Assembly (NCBI GenBank): GCA_964352025.1
Contig: CAYGPZ010000006.1
Location: forward strand, 74,265-138,264
DNA length: 64,000 bases
Origin: Hirschia sp964352025
GTDB lineage: Bacteria; Pseudomonadota; Alphaproteobacteria; Caulobacterales; Hyphomonadaceae
Direction of reading: 5' to 3'
This document shows positions 1 to 8,935 of the stretch, one piece after another; the stretch's first letter is position 1, and each line of letters starts with the position of its first letter. The position numbers and the translations under genes are program-made. The notes beneath the pieces are model-generated. The model saw only the letters and a list, made by a program, of their open reading frames with translations. It did not search any database and was not told the origin of the DNA.

Positions 1-160
1 AAGCGGGTGATAACCGTCATAACGACTTTCAAATTAGTGTTTAGAGTGAACAAGCTCGCTAATAGTGAACTTGAGTCTTTTCATAGCGAAGTGAAGATCA
101 CATTTTTGACCGTTTGGGCAAGGCTTAGGACGCTAAATCATAGAAAAATAGATAAAGTTC

Positions 161-2173
161 ATGCAAATAATGCATAGCTTCGTTGGCAATTTTCTAGATA
201 GACATGCCTATAGATGGTCATTGCTCTACCCATTAGCATTTGTTGGTGGAATAGCTTTCTACTTAACGGCTCCATTAGAGCCTAGCTGGTTGATCCTTTT
301 ATGCATAGCCACGGCGATTTTCGGTCTAAATCTCAGAGTCAAGAAATCCAAATCAAACGTGGTAAGGATACTATTTTTGAACCTCGCCATTTTTTGCGTT
401 GGATTTACGTTTATCAAGCTCAAAACTGACTTTACCAAAGTGACATTTATAGAGCATCAAATCGGTCCAGTGTGGTTAGAAGGTAAATTAGAGTCCATTG
501 AAGGCGGCAGCAAGGGGAACCGATTACTGATTAGGGTTGGAGCTATTTCAGATTTACCAAGCAAAGATACTCCGGATTTTGTAAGAGTAACGCAAAAAAA
601 GGATTCTCTATTGCTACCTGGTAGAGAGTTAGGGTGCTTAGTTTTTCTGTCACCACCGCCTTCTCCCATTTTGCCCGGCGACTTCAATTTTAAACGAAAA
701 GCCTTTTATGGAAACCTAGGAGGGGTCGGTTTTACTCTGGGTCAATGCAAACCGATAGCTTGGTCGATGGTCAGGGATCAAGGTTACCTTGATAATTTCC
801 AGTATGGATTAGACGCTGTTCGGCATTCGCTGGCTGTTCACATTTATAAACTTCTCGGTGAGAAATCCGGAGGAATGGCCGCAGCAATGATAACAGGAGA
901 AAAGACCCTTCTAAATAACAATGACCAGGAAACACTGCGCTCGGTTGGATTGGCCCACCTTTTGGCTATTTCAGGGTTACACATGGGGCTAGCTGCTGGA
1001 ATATTTTTTTACATAATCAAAACCCTTCTAACATTCATCGAATTCGTTGCTATAAGGGTTTATGTATCGAAAATTGCTGCGATAGGGGCTATTTTTGGTG
1101 CCACTGGTTACTTGCTTTTATCCGGTGCATCGATCGCGACCCAAAGAGCCTATATCATGGCGCTAATTTCGCTTATTGCGATTTTACTCGACAGGCCGGC
1201 TCTTTCACTGAGAAATGTATCTGTCGCGATGATTTTAGTTGTCGCTATAAAGCCAGAAACAGTAGTAAGCCCCGGATTTCAGATGTCTTTCGCTGCTACA
1301 GCAGCGCTTATTGCTTTATATGAAGCATGGCCAAAAGGGGCTAATAATTCTGTTGGCTCTCGAATTTCAAAATGGGCGTCGTCCATTTTTGCAACTTCTT
1401 TGATTGCTTCCTTGGCGACTGCACCATTTTCCGCTTTTCATTTTGGACGAATAGCTCCCATGAGCGTCGTTTCCAATCTAGCCGCTATGCCGTTAATTAG
1501 CTTTTGGTCTGCACCATCTGCTGCCATGGCTGCAATTGTTTCTCCTTTAGGTTTAGAAGACTGGTTTTTAAGGAGTTTTGGATATTCACTAGAGCTAGTT
1601 CTAATGATCTCTAGATACTTTCAATCCATCAGCCCTGATGGAGGAAACATCTATATACCATCAATGGTGTTTTTAATGTCCATTCTCGCTTTGGTGTTGG
1701 GCGTCATCCTAACGCGATGGTACAAAATTCTCGCTGTGTTACCGATTATATTTGCTGTAACGCACTTCCTAACCTCCCCAAGGCCTATTTTGTTGATAGA
1801 CAGGGCAGGCATTATTTACGCAAATTCAGAGAAAAATTGGACTAGGGTCTTACCTGAACACTCAGGTCGAAAACCACTCAAGCCACTGAGTTTAAAAGAC
1901 CATTTAACCGATTATCATTCGAAATACAGTGTTTCAATAACGATTTCAGAAGAAGTGCACTGGGGTAATTGGAAGATATCTCCAGAACCATGTGGTCAAA
2001 ATGAAAACATATCTTCCAACTACTTACGCATATCAACATCTAAGGAAAATTTGTGTATGCATTTGACTGAACAAATCTACAGCAAAGGCATACAAATACT
2101 TCAAACTAGAGACGGCCTTTCCTACAAAACATTCAAGAAAGGCTTCAACGCTGAAAGAGCGTGGACAGATTAA
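161..2173 (+). CDS. comEC: ComEC/Rec2-family DNA uptake channel protein
   Basis: Inner-membrane protein that in naturally competent bacteria forms the channel passing single-stranded DNA into the cytoplasm. The 670-residue product has N-terminal membrane segments (about residues 20-85), a soluble DUF4131-like part, then the Competence domain with the signature GLAHLLAISGLHMGLAAG near residues 265-282 and many hydrophobic helices to about 545. The last 120 residues are soluble and show no metallo-beta-lactamase HxHxDH motif, so the C-terminal nuclease-like domain seen in many ComEC proteins is absent or degenerate. The start is uncertain: a second ATG lies at 170 and neither has a strong Shine-Dalgarno. 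It converges on lexA with a 40-bp gap. The family assignment is firm; actual competence of this organism is not shown by the window. Confidence 0.9.
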   Translation: MQIMHSFVGNFLDRHAYRWSLLYPLAFVGGIAFYLTAPLEPSWLILLCIATAIFGLNLRVKKSKSNVVRILFLNLAIFCVGFTFIKLKTDFTKVTFIEHQIGPVWLEGKLESIEGGSKGNRLLIRVGAISDLPSKDTPDFVRVTQKKDSLLLPGRELGCLVFLSPPPSPILPGDFNFKRKAFYGNLGGVGFTLGQCKPIAWSMVRDQGYLDNFQYGLDAVRHSLAVHIYKLLGEKSGGMAAAMITGEKTLLNNNDQETLRSVGLAHLLAISGLHMGLAAGIFFYIIKTLLTFIEFVAIRVYVSKIAAIGAIFGATGYLLLSGASIATQRAYIMALISLIAILLDRPALSLRNVSVAMILVVAIKPETVVSPGFQMSFAATAALIALYEAWPKGANNSVGSRISKWASSIFATSLIASLATAPFSAFHFGRIAPMSVVSNLAAMPLISFWSAPSAAMAAIVSPLGLEDWFLRSFGYSLELVLMISRYFQSISPDGGNIYIPSMVFLMSILALVLGVILTRWYKILAVLPIIFAVTHFLTSPRPILLIDRAGIIYANSEKNWTRVLPEHSGRKPLKPLSLKDHLTDYHSKYSVSITISEEVHWGNWKISPEPCGQNENISSNYLRISTSKENLCMHLTEQIYSKGIQILQTRDGLSYKTFKKGFNAERAWTD

Positions 2174-2213
2174 GTATTGAAATACACAACACCTATAAAA
2201 CAATCCGATTTAG

Positions 2214-2900
2214 TTAGTGATATTGCCTGACCAGAGCAACCAATTTCCCCTGTACTCTAACCTTATCAGGACCAAAAATTCTTGTTTCATAAGCCGGATT
2301 AGCTGCCTCCAAAGCAATCGAACCATTGCGTTTTCTTATCCGCTTCAGTGTCGCTTCTTCTTCATTAACTAGAGCAACCACAATTTCACCAGAAGTCGCC
2401 GTATCGCCTTTTCTTAGAATGACTATATCGCCATCTAGGATACCTGCCTCAATCATTGAGTCTCCCTGTACTTCAAGAGCGAAGTGTTGATCAGAATCCA
2501 TACCTCCATTTGGCGCGACAATGCGGTCTGTTTCATTCTGAATAGCAGCAATAGGGACACCGGCTGCAATGCGTCCTAGTACAGGAATGGTATCATTAGC
2601 GACGGTTTGAGAAGAAACGCCATCCCGACTAACGATAGCCGGTTTAAAACTTGAGCGTCCTAAAGGAGGAGCCGAAGGCGTTGCACTTTCTGGAAGCTTT
2701 AACACTTCTATGGCTCTCGCTCTATGCGCTAGTCGTCTTAAAAAACCTCGTTCTTCCAATGCTGTAATTAAACGATGAATTCCTGACTTGGAAGCCAGAT
2801 CCAAAGCTGATTTCATCTCATCAAAAGAAGGTGAAACACCCGTTTCTTTAATACGTTGGTGAATGAAAAGCAGCAATTCGCGTTGTTTGTTCGTGAGCAT
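2214..2900 (-). CDS. lexA: LexA, SOS-response transcriptional repressor
   Basis: Represses DNA-damage genes and is inactivated by RecA-stimulated self-cleavage. The N-terminal winged helix-turn-helix covers about residues 1-65. The cleavage site is Ala113-Gly114 in GRIAAGVP. The catalytic dyad is Ser148 (QGDSMIEAG) and Lys186 (EEATLKRI). I chose the ATG at 2900 because the product then begins MLTNKQRELL, as LexA proteins do; an in-frame ATG six codons upstream would add MDWLIL. An alphaproteobacterial-type SOS box lies 36 bp upstream of this start, which implies autoregulation. The gene follows trpC on the same strand but probably has its own promoter. Length of 228 residues is normal for alphaproteobacterial LexA. 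Confidence 0.96.
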   Translation of the reverse strand: MLTNKQRELLLFIHQRIKETGVSPSFDEMKSALDLASKSGIHRLITALEERGFLRRLAHRARAIEVLKLPESATPSAPPLGRSSFKPAIVSRDGVSSQTVANDTIPVLGRIAAGVPIAAIQNETDRIVAPNGGMDSDQHFALEVQGDSMIEAGILDGDIVILRKGDTATSGEIVVALVNEEEATLKRIRKRNGSIALEAANPAYETRIFGPDKVRVQGKLVALVRQYH

Positions 2901-2936
2901 AAGAATCAACCAATCCAAGTTTACGAGTCACGAAAA

Positions 2937-2951
2937 GTTCTACATGTGTTC
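2937..2951 (-). promoter_or_regulatory. LexA-binding SOS box (direct repeat)
   Basis: On the + strand the sequence reads GTTC, seven bases, GTTC, a perfect match to the direct-repeat LexA box known from alphaproteobacteria (GTTC-N7-GTTC, equivalent to GAAC-N7-GAAC). It lies 36 bp upstream of the lexA start, in the 82-bp gap between trpC and lexA, where an autoregulatory operator is expected. Confidence 0.88.
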
Positions 2952-2982
2952 TTGGTTTGGGTCAATTGTGGAACATCAAAGT

Positions 2983-3777
2983 TTATTTTGTCAGTCTCAA
3001 TTTATTGACTGTAGATGAGATATCACCTGATTTCATTAGGCTTTCTCCAATCAGGAACCCTCTAGCTCCCGTCGTTCTTAGTCTCGACACATCCTCAACC
3101 GATCTGATCCCACTTTCGGAAATAAGCAATTTATCAGACGGAACCATCGTCGCTAATTTTTCTGTGGTCTCTAAATCCGTAACCATGCGTTTCAGATCTC
3201 TGTTGTTGATTCCAACGAGAGGAGAGGGAAGATCTAGCGCCTGTTCTAATTCCTCTTCATTATGAGCTTCAAGAAGAACAGACATACCTAGATCATCAGC
3301 ACATTGATGCAGATCTCGCCCTTGTACTTTGTCTAACGAAGCCATAATCAATAAGATAGCATCTGCGCCAGATGCGCGAGCTTCAAGTATCTGAATCTCA
3401 TCAAGCATAAAATCTTTGCGGAGCACAGGCACATATACTGACTCACGTACAGCTTTTAGATCGTCTAAAGATCCCCCGAAACTTGGGCCATCAGTAAGAA
3501 CAGAAATACAGGCAGCACCGCCTTCAACGTATGCAGAAGCCATAGCAACAGGGTCAGCACTGGTATTTATGTTTCCCGCCGATGGGCTTTTGCGTTTCAT
3601 TTCACAAATGAGAGCATTTTCATCTTGAGCAGCGATATCTTGCAATCTCTTTGCGAAGCCACGCGGAGGTGTTTGGGCAAGCGCATCGCTATGAATAGAT
3701 TCTAAAGTTCTTTGTAACTTAAGCTGCGCTATTTCTGCTTTTTTATATTCGTTTATTTTATCTAACGCAGTACTCAT
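2983..3777 (-). CDS. trpC: Indole-3-glycerol phosphate synthase
   Basis: Cytoplasmic TIM-barrel enzyme that closes the ring of 1-(o-carboxyphenylamino)-1-deoxyribulose 5-phosphate to form indole-3-glycerol phosphate in tryptophan synthesis. The 264-residue product has ICEMKRKSPSAG (catalytic Lys region) near residue 58, PVLRKDFMLDEIQI near residue 118, VGINNRDLKRM near residue 188 and ISESGI near residue 219, all family hallmarks. It is a stand-alone TrpC without the TrpF fusion of enterobacteria. Its ATG directly abuts the trpD stop codon, so translation is probably coupled. It is the last trp gene before lexA. Confidence 0.97.
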   Translation of the reverse strand: MSTALDKINEYKKAEIAQLKLQRTLESIHSDALAQTPPRGFAKRLQDIAAQDENALICEMKRKSPSAGNINTSADPVAMASAYVEGGAACISVLTDGPSFGGSLDDLKAVRESVYVPVLRKDFMLDEIQILEARASGADAILLIMASLDKVQGRDLHQCADDLGMSVLLEAHNEEELEQALDLPSPLVGINNRDLKRMVTDLETTEKLATMVPSDKLLISESGIRSVEDVSRLRTTGARGFLIGESLMKSGDISSTVNKLRLTK

Positions 3778-4800
3778 CTAAATCTCTGAATTCGAGTGTG
3801 TAATCAATGCTTCAAGAGCATTTTTTGCTTTACCGCTGTCTATAGCCTCAGAAGCATTCGCAATGCCTGTTTCTATATCTTCTACTTTGCCCGAAACGTA
3901 TAATCCAGCAGCGGCATTTAGAACAACTATGTCCCTAAACGCTGATTTCTTTCCGTTAAGTAACTGTATTATCGCATCTGCATTTTCTTTAGGACTTCCG
4001 CCCTTCAAGTCATCCAATTCAGCTTTTGAGATTCCATATTCATTTGGATCAATCTCAAACGTCTTGATATTGTCTGGCGTTACTTCTACGACTGTTGTTT
4101 TATCTGTGATGGTTATTTCATCAAGGCCGTCATGGCCATGAACAATCCAAGATTTCTGTGTACCTAAACGCTGGAGGACTCTCGCCATAGGACCGAGCCA
4201 TTTTTCATCAAAAACACCAAGCACTTGGTACTTTGCGTCTGCTGGATTGGTAAGAGGACCTAGGATATTGAAAATTGTTCTAAGCCCCAAAGTTTGGCGG
4301 ATAGGGGCGACGTGGCGCATAGCTGAGTGATGCGAGCGCGCAAACATAAAACCTACGTGCGCTTCACTTACACATTTAGCAAATTGCGCTTCATTCACGT
4401 CCAACTTAACGCCAAGCGCCTCTAATACATCGGCTGAACCAGTCTTTGGTGGAACCGAGCGGTTACCGTGCTTAGCGACACGACCGCCGGCACCAGCAAT
4501 TACAAATGCAGAAGCAGTAGAGGTATTCAAGCTTTTAAAAGGAAGACCTCCTGTGCCGCAGGTATCTACGACGTCTGAAGGCGCAGCAACTTTGTGCGAA
4601 TGATGCCGCATAACTCTAGCTGCAGCTTCAATGTCGTCTACAGTTTCGCCCTTGACACGGAGCCCCATAAGAAAAGCTGATATCAGGATGGGATCAACTT
4701 CACCCTTTAGAATACCGTCAAAACACTCCGTCGTCGTTTCGGCGGGCACAACCTGACTGTCAGCAAGAAGTGAGACTGCTTGTTTAACGATATCACTCAT
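3778..4800 (-). CDS. trpD: Anthranilate phosphoribosyltransferase
   Basis: Transfers phosphoribose from PRPP to anthranilate, the second committed step of tryptophan synthesis. The 340-residue product shows DVVDTCGTGGLPFKSLNTST (PRPP-binding glycine-rich loop, about residues 77-95), KHGNRSVPPKTGSADVLEALG near residues 109-129 and NILGPLTNPA near residue 178. Length fits the stand-alone enzyme, not a TrpG-TrpD fusion. It follows trpG after 7 bp and abuts trpC, inside the trpEGDC run. Confidence 0.97.
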   Translation of the reverse strand: MSDIVKQAVSLLADSQVVPAETTTECFDGILKGEVDPILISAFLMGLRVKGETVDDIEAAARVMRHHSHKVAAPSDVVDTCGTGGLPFKSLNTSTASAFVIAGAGGRVAKHGNRSVPPKTGSADVLEALGVKLDVNEAQFAKCVSEAHVGFMFARSHHSAMRHVAPIRQTLGLRTIFNILGPLTNPADAKYQVLGVFDEKWLGPMARVLQRLGTQKSWIVHGHDGLDEITITDKTTVVEVTPDNIKTFEIDPNEYGISKAELDDLKGGSPKENADAIIQLLNGKKSAFRDIVVLNAAAGLYVSGKVEDIETGIANASEAIDSGKAKNALEALITHSNSEI

Positions 4801-4807
4801 AATTTTT

Positions 4808-5401
4808 CTACCTTGTCAGGTTAACGAAATTATTTAGCAAAGTATGGCCATGTTCAGATCCGATAGATTCAGGGTGAAATTGAACACCGAAAACAGGTCT
4901 ATCGACATGCGATAAAGCCATGATTTCACCGTCATCAGTTTCGGCTTCGATTTTTAAAATTTCAGGCAAACCCTGACGTTTAACCGAAAGAGAATGGTAT
5001 CTTACTGCTTCGAACATTTTTGGGATCGACTTAAACATAGATCCACCATCATGCGTTACCGCAGAGGATTTACCATGCAGAACACTTTGAGCATGAATAA
5101 CTTCGCCACCAAATGCCTGTCCTATTGATTGGTGGCCTAAACAGACACCAAAAATTGGTAGTGAGCTATCCGCTTTAGTTATGAATTCCAGACAAACACC
5201 TGCTTCATTCGGCGTTTTAGGACCTGGAGATAGAACAACGCCTTGAGGCTTTTTTGCTAGCAATTCCTCAACAGTACTTACATCATTTCGAACAACTTCA
5301 GTGTTCGCACCTAATTCTTCAAGGTAGTGGACCAAATTCCATGTGAAACTGTCATAATTGTCGATAACTAAAATATGGGGGCGTTTTTTAGACTGGCTCA
5401 T
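4808..5401 (-). CDS. trpG: Anthranilate synthase component II (glutamine amidotransferase)
   Basis: Class I glutamine amidotransferase that supplies ammonia to TrpE. The 197-residue product contains the oxyanion strand VVLSPGPKTPNEAG, the nucleophile elbow PIFGVCLGHQSIG (Cys near residue 88) and the His-Glu pair in GVQFHPESIGSEHG. Its ATG overlaps the trpE stop by four bases (ATGA), typical of coupled translation of subunits that work as a complex. PabA-like dual use for p-aminobenzoate cannot be excluded from sequence alone, but the trp context favours TrpG. Confidence 0.96.
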   Translation of the reverse strand: MSQSKKRPHILVIDNYDSFTWNLVHYLEELGANTEVVRNDVSTVEELLAKKPQGVVLSPGPKTPNEAGVCLEFITKADSSLPIFGVCLGHQSIGQAFGGEVIHAQSVLHGKSSAVTHDGGSMFKSIPKMFEAVRYHSLSVKRQGLPEILKIEAETDDGEIMALSHVDRPVFGVQFHPESIGSEHGHTLLNNFVNLTR

Positions 5402-6840
5402 TGGTTGCCTCCATCATATCTGACAGCATCCTCAGCTGCACGGAACAAAGCACTGGCTTTATGAACTGTTTCCTGAAATTCTTTTTCAGGGTCACTGTCC
5501 AAAACAACACCTCCACCAGCTTGTACGTGCAATTTTTTGTCTTTAACGACAGCCGTTCTCAAAGCGATACACATATCCATATCGCCATCCGAACCAAAGT
5601 AACCTACACCGCCGCCATATACGCCGCGTTTGTTGGTTTCCAATTCGTTGATGATTTCCATAGCTCTAATTTTAGGGGCACCGGAAACAGTCCCTGCAGG
5701 AAATCCTCCCATTAGAGCTGATACAGCATCTTCGCCATCACGTAGTTCGCCTTCGACGTTTGATACTATATGCATAACATGAGAATAACGCTCAATTATG
5801 AAGCGTTCTGTGACATTCACACTTCCATATTTTGCAACACGACCAACGTCGTTTCGTCCCAAATCTAAAAGCATGAGATGCTCTGATAGCTCTTTAGGAT
5901 CCGCCAAAAGCGCTTCTTCATGTTCCAAATCTTGTTCAGGTGTTTTACCGCGAGGCAATGTACCTGCAATTGGACGAATAGACACCGTGTCATCTCTAAG
6001 ACGCACAAGGATTTCTGGGCTTGATCCAATAACCTGAAAACCACCTATGTTCACATAGAATAAAAACGGGGAAGGATTTAAGCGTCTTAGTGCACGATAA
6101 AGCGCAAAAGGCGGTGTTTCAAAATCGGTCGTAAATCTTTGACTAGGAACAACCTGAAATATATCGCCAGCACGGATATATTCCTTCGCCTTACCTACCA
6201 TATCGGCATAGCGGGAAGGGGTCGTATTTGACGTAAACTCAAGTGGTAAAATTTCACGATTCACCGGACGGCTTGTACCCAATGGCGCGTCAAGCAATGC
6301 CTCAATATCGTCCAAACGTTTTTCTGCATCTTCTTCATCATCTCGAACAGGAGTCGCAAGAATAATCTCTTGTTTTACAGAATCAAAAATCAGCATAACT
6401 GTCGGACGCATTAGAACAGCTTCAGGAACCTGAAGACTATCCTCCGGCGCTGATGGTAGTTTCTCAACATACCTAATCATGTCATACCCCAGATAGCCAA
6501 AAGCACCGGCTACCATGGGCGGAACGTCATCATTCTCGTCTATATCTACATGACATTCTGAGATAAACCGACGTACGTCAGACATAGGATCATCAGATGT
6601 ATGCTGAATATCCTCAAAATTTCCAGACGTCGAAGTCAGGGCGGTCCCATCTTGTACTTTCCACCATAAGTCTGGCTTTGTACCGATAAAGGAATAACGA
6701 CCTCTTTGTTCGCCTCCTAAGACGGATTCAAACAAAAAAGTACCCGCGTTATCTGGGTCCAGTTTAAGCATCGCAGAAACCGGAGTTTCTATATCATCCA
6801 GTCGTCTGCGAATCTTTAATTTTGGTGGCATAGTTGTCAT
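5398..6840 (-). CDS. trpE: Anthranilate synthase component I
   Basis: Converts chorismate and ammonia to anthranilate. The 480-residue product has the chorismate-binding core with IRAGDIFQVVPSQRF, GSSPEILVR, RPIAGTLPRGK, LLDLGRNDVGRV, FPAGTVSGAPKIRAMEI and a C-terminal QAGGGVVLDSDPEKEF. The N-terminal feedback region is present as ETPVSAMLKL followed by LFES, equivalent to the LLES tryptophan-binding motif of other TrpE proteins, so end-product inhibition is likely. The N-terminus is about 20 residues shorter than many relatives. It starts 13 bp after ppiD and overlaps trpG by 4 bp. No tryptophan-rich leader peptide fits in the 13-bp gap. Confidence 0.96.
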   Translation of the reverse strand: MTTMPPKLKIRRRLDDIETPVSAMLKLDPDNAGTFLFESVLGGEQRGRYSFIGTKPDLWWKVQDGTALTSTSGNFEDIQHTSDDPMSDVRRFISECHVDIDENDDVPPMVAGAFGYLGYDMIRYVEKLPSAPEDSLQVPEAVLMRPTVMLIFDSVKQEIILATPVRDDEEDAEKRLDDIEALLDAPLGTSRPVNREILPLEFTSNTTPSRYADMVGKAKEYIRAGDIFQVVPSQRFTTDFETPPFALYRALRRLNPSPFLFYVNIGGFQVIGSSPEILVRLRDDTVSIRPIAGTLPRGKTPEQDLEHEEALLADPKELSEHLMLLDLGRNDVGRVAKYGSVNVTERFIIERYSHVMHIVSNVEGELRDGEDAVSALMGGFPAGTVSGAPKIRAMEIINELETNKRGVYGGGVGYFGSDGDMDMCIALRTAVVKDKKLHVQAGGGVVLDSDPEKEFQETVHKASALFRAAEDAVRYDGGNQ

Positions 6841-6853
6841 GTGGTCTTCTTGT

Positions 6854-8755
6854 TTATTGGGTCCCAGCCATTGAACTAATGAATTCTGCTATCGCACCTT
6901 CATTAACTTCCAGCTCAGCTTCTGAAAGAACAGCTTCAACAAAAGCGTTCTCTACATCGCCTTCCAGACTTTCTGATACTGCACGTTTTCCAGACGGGGC
7001 CAATACATCAAGCATTGACGCCTCGATATTGGTGATCTTTTCCAAGTGCAAAACTGACCTTGAACCATTAGGCTCAGTGGAAACCACAAACTCACCTTCA
7101 TTAGCATTCAATAACTGAAGCGCCATAGCTCGAGTAAGGTTCTCAGGAATTTCGCGTCTTGTTAAGTTTGAATCTGATTTAACAAAATCCAACCCCAATT
7201 CTTCCGCCGCAGATTTTAATTCAGATGAGGCTTTAGCTTTAGCCAACAACGCATCTGAAGTCTTTTGAGCGGCTGTAGCGGCTTCAAAAACGCGGTAACT
7301 TTGTGTTACTGAGTCTTTAATCGAAGATAGTTCAGGTACATAGCTTTCTTCAACGGCATCCAGTCTCATAACATACAGACCATCGGCAACATCATCCAAT
7401 ATATCAGATGTCTCGCTTTCAAACTCTAGCTTACGTAACGTGTCTACTGCATCTGGTCTAAAAACTATTCCGCCAACCAAGCTGCCAGATTTGTTGCGAC
7501 CTTGAGTGTCTATCCCAGAAAATTCAAAGAGGGGTACTTCCAAACTATCAGCAGCTTCTTCCAAGCTAAATCCACCGCCGACGAGGTCATAAAACTCTTC
7601 TTGTTTAAGTTCGAAGATTTTTTCAGCTTCTTCTAAAGCCATCTCTTCATAAATTTGCCCGGAAACATCCTCAAAAGGAGTAGGCACACCAGGGATAATG
7701 GTATCTACAATCGCTCCAGTCCATAAACCATCCAGTTCGATAATTCCAAGATGATTACCTTCTTCAACTGCAAATACAGCTTGAGCATACTCCTCATTTG
7801 AAAGATCGCTTTGCTCTACGACTTTTCTTACAACCTTCAAATCAGTATTGGCCGCTAGTACAGCGTCTGCATCTTCTCCGGCTCCAATTTCATCTACAAT
7901 TTTTTGGGCTAAACGGCGGTCCGTCGATGAAAACTCTCTGATTTCACGTGTTTGCGCAGTCGAGAACTCTTTAATACGTAGATCATACATATCTCGAAGG
8001 TCTTCGTCAGCGATCTCCACACGACCCGTGAAATCACTCGGCGAGATAGAAAGTATGGACACTACTTTTCTTTCTGGCTGGGTGAACGCGTTTTTATTTT
8101 CTTCAAAAAATGCATTTAATTCTTCGTCTGTAGGGTCGGCAATTGAAGCTGCAGACGCCGCCTTAATGTTCACATACGAAAATTCACGTTGTTCTGATTG
8201 AGCAGTAATCCATACCTTACCCAATGCGGACGGAGTGTTCACCGCTGTCTTCACAGCATCGGCGATATATTGCCGCGTGAAGTCTTCTTTCAAATTGTTT
8301 TCCATCTGTTTGATGGATAGCCCCTGGCGGGCTGCAAAGGACTTGAACGCACCTTCATCAAATTCGCCAGTCACCGGGTTTTTAAAACTTGGCGCGTTAG
8401 CAACTATCTCTGTAACTGCGAACCGACTAGCTTCAATATTATTATTGTCTGCGAATGAAAGCAGGGCAGTCTCATTAGCTAGCCCCTGCAATATGCTTTG
8501 CACAGTGCCATTTTGCGCCGCTGTTTGGCGAGATATCGTTTGTCCTTCTCGTTCTCTCAGAAGCTGAAGGTGCGTATCTAGGCGACGCTCTACTTCTCTC
8601 TTAACAACAAAACGATCCCCGGCACTTAACATCCCGCGCGGTTCTGCGGAGGAAAACATATCCGGCAGCCCCATACCGGCCAACCCAACCATCAGTAGGC
8701 CGATTATAACGAGCATAAATTTTGACCGTACCATGCGGCGAACAACTGACAGCAT
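6854..8755 (-). CDS. ppiD: PpiD/SurA-like periplasmic peptidyl-prolyl isomerase (SurA_N-parvulin protein)
   Basis: Membrane-anchored folding factor for proteins emerging into the periplasm. The 633-residue product has an N-terminal anchor (FMLVIIGLLMVGLAGMGLP, residues 14-32), a SurA_N-like region (about 50-250) and a degenerate parvulin region in the middle (about 250-380), then a long helical C-terminal part, as in alphaproteobacterial PpiD. I chose the ATG at 8755, giving MLSVVRRMVRSKFM, because a GGGAG Shine-Dalgarno lies upstream of it; the longer frame adds 16 unlikely residues. It precedes trpE by 13 bp on the same strand, so the trp genes may be transcribed with it. That linkage is common in alphaproteobacteria. 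Confidence 0.87.
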   Translation of the reverse strand: MLSVVRRMVRSKFMLVIIGLLMVGLAGMGLPDMFSSAEPRGMLSAGDRFVVKREVERRLDTHLQLLREREGQTISRQTAAQNGTVQSILQGLANETALLSFADNNNIEASRFAVTEIVANAPSFKNPVTGEFDEGAFKSFAARQGLSIKQMENNLKEDFTRQYIADAVKTAVNTPSALGKVWITAQSEQREFSYVNIKAASAASIADPTDEELNAFFEENKNAFTQPERKVVSILSISPSDFTGRVEIADEDLRDMYDLRIKEFSTAQTREIREFSSTDRRLAQKIVDEIGAGEDADAVLAANTDLKVVRKVVEQSDLSNEEYAQAVFAVEEGNHLGIIELDGLWTGAIVDTIIPGVPTPFEDVSGQIYEEMALEEAEKIFELKQEEFYDLVGGGFSLEEAADSLEVPLFEFSGIDTQGRNKSGSLVGGIVFRPDAVDTLRKLEFESETSDILDDVADGLYVMRLDAVEESYVPELSSIKDSVTQSYRVFEAATAAQKTSDALLAKAKASSELKSAAEELGLDFVKSDSNLTRREIPENLTRAMALQLLNANEGEFVVSTEPNGSRSVLHLEKITNIEASMLDVLAPSGKRAVSESLEGDVENAFVEAVLSEAELEVNEGAIAEFISSMAGTQ

Positions 8756-8779
8756 ATGGATGATCTCCCAAAATAAAGA

Positions 8780-8801
8780 GCACGAAACTATTCTTTCGTG
8801 C
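8780..8801 (-). promoter_or_regulatory. Inverted repeat in the 5' leader of ppiD-trpEGDC
   Basis: GCACGAAA and TTTCGTGC form a perfect 8-bp stem with a 6-base loop, 24 bp upstream of the chosen ppiD start and just upstream of its GGGAG ribosome binding site. No T-run follows on the minus strand, so it is not an intrinsic terminator. It could be an operator or an mRNA-stability hairpin; function is unknown. Confidence 0.45.
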
Positions 8802-8935
8802 ATGAGTCTTGCAGCGCTTCACTCAGCTTGCTAGGCGAGCATGGCGTCTAACGCAAGATATGAAATGATAAGAGCCGCTTCAAAGGCTTAAGAAAAGTGT
8901 CAAAAAGAGCACTGTCACATTATGGGACAAATAAA

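Noticed and set aside
6841..6853. Tryptophan leader peptide and attenuator before trpE
   Set aside because: The gap to ppiD is only 13 bp and holds neither a leader frame with Trp codons nor alternative hairpins.
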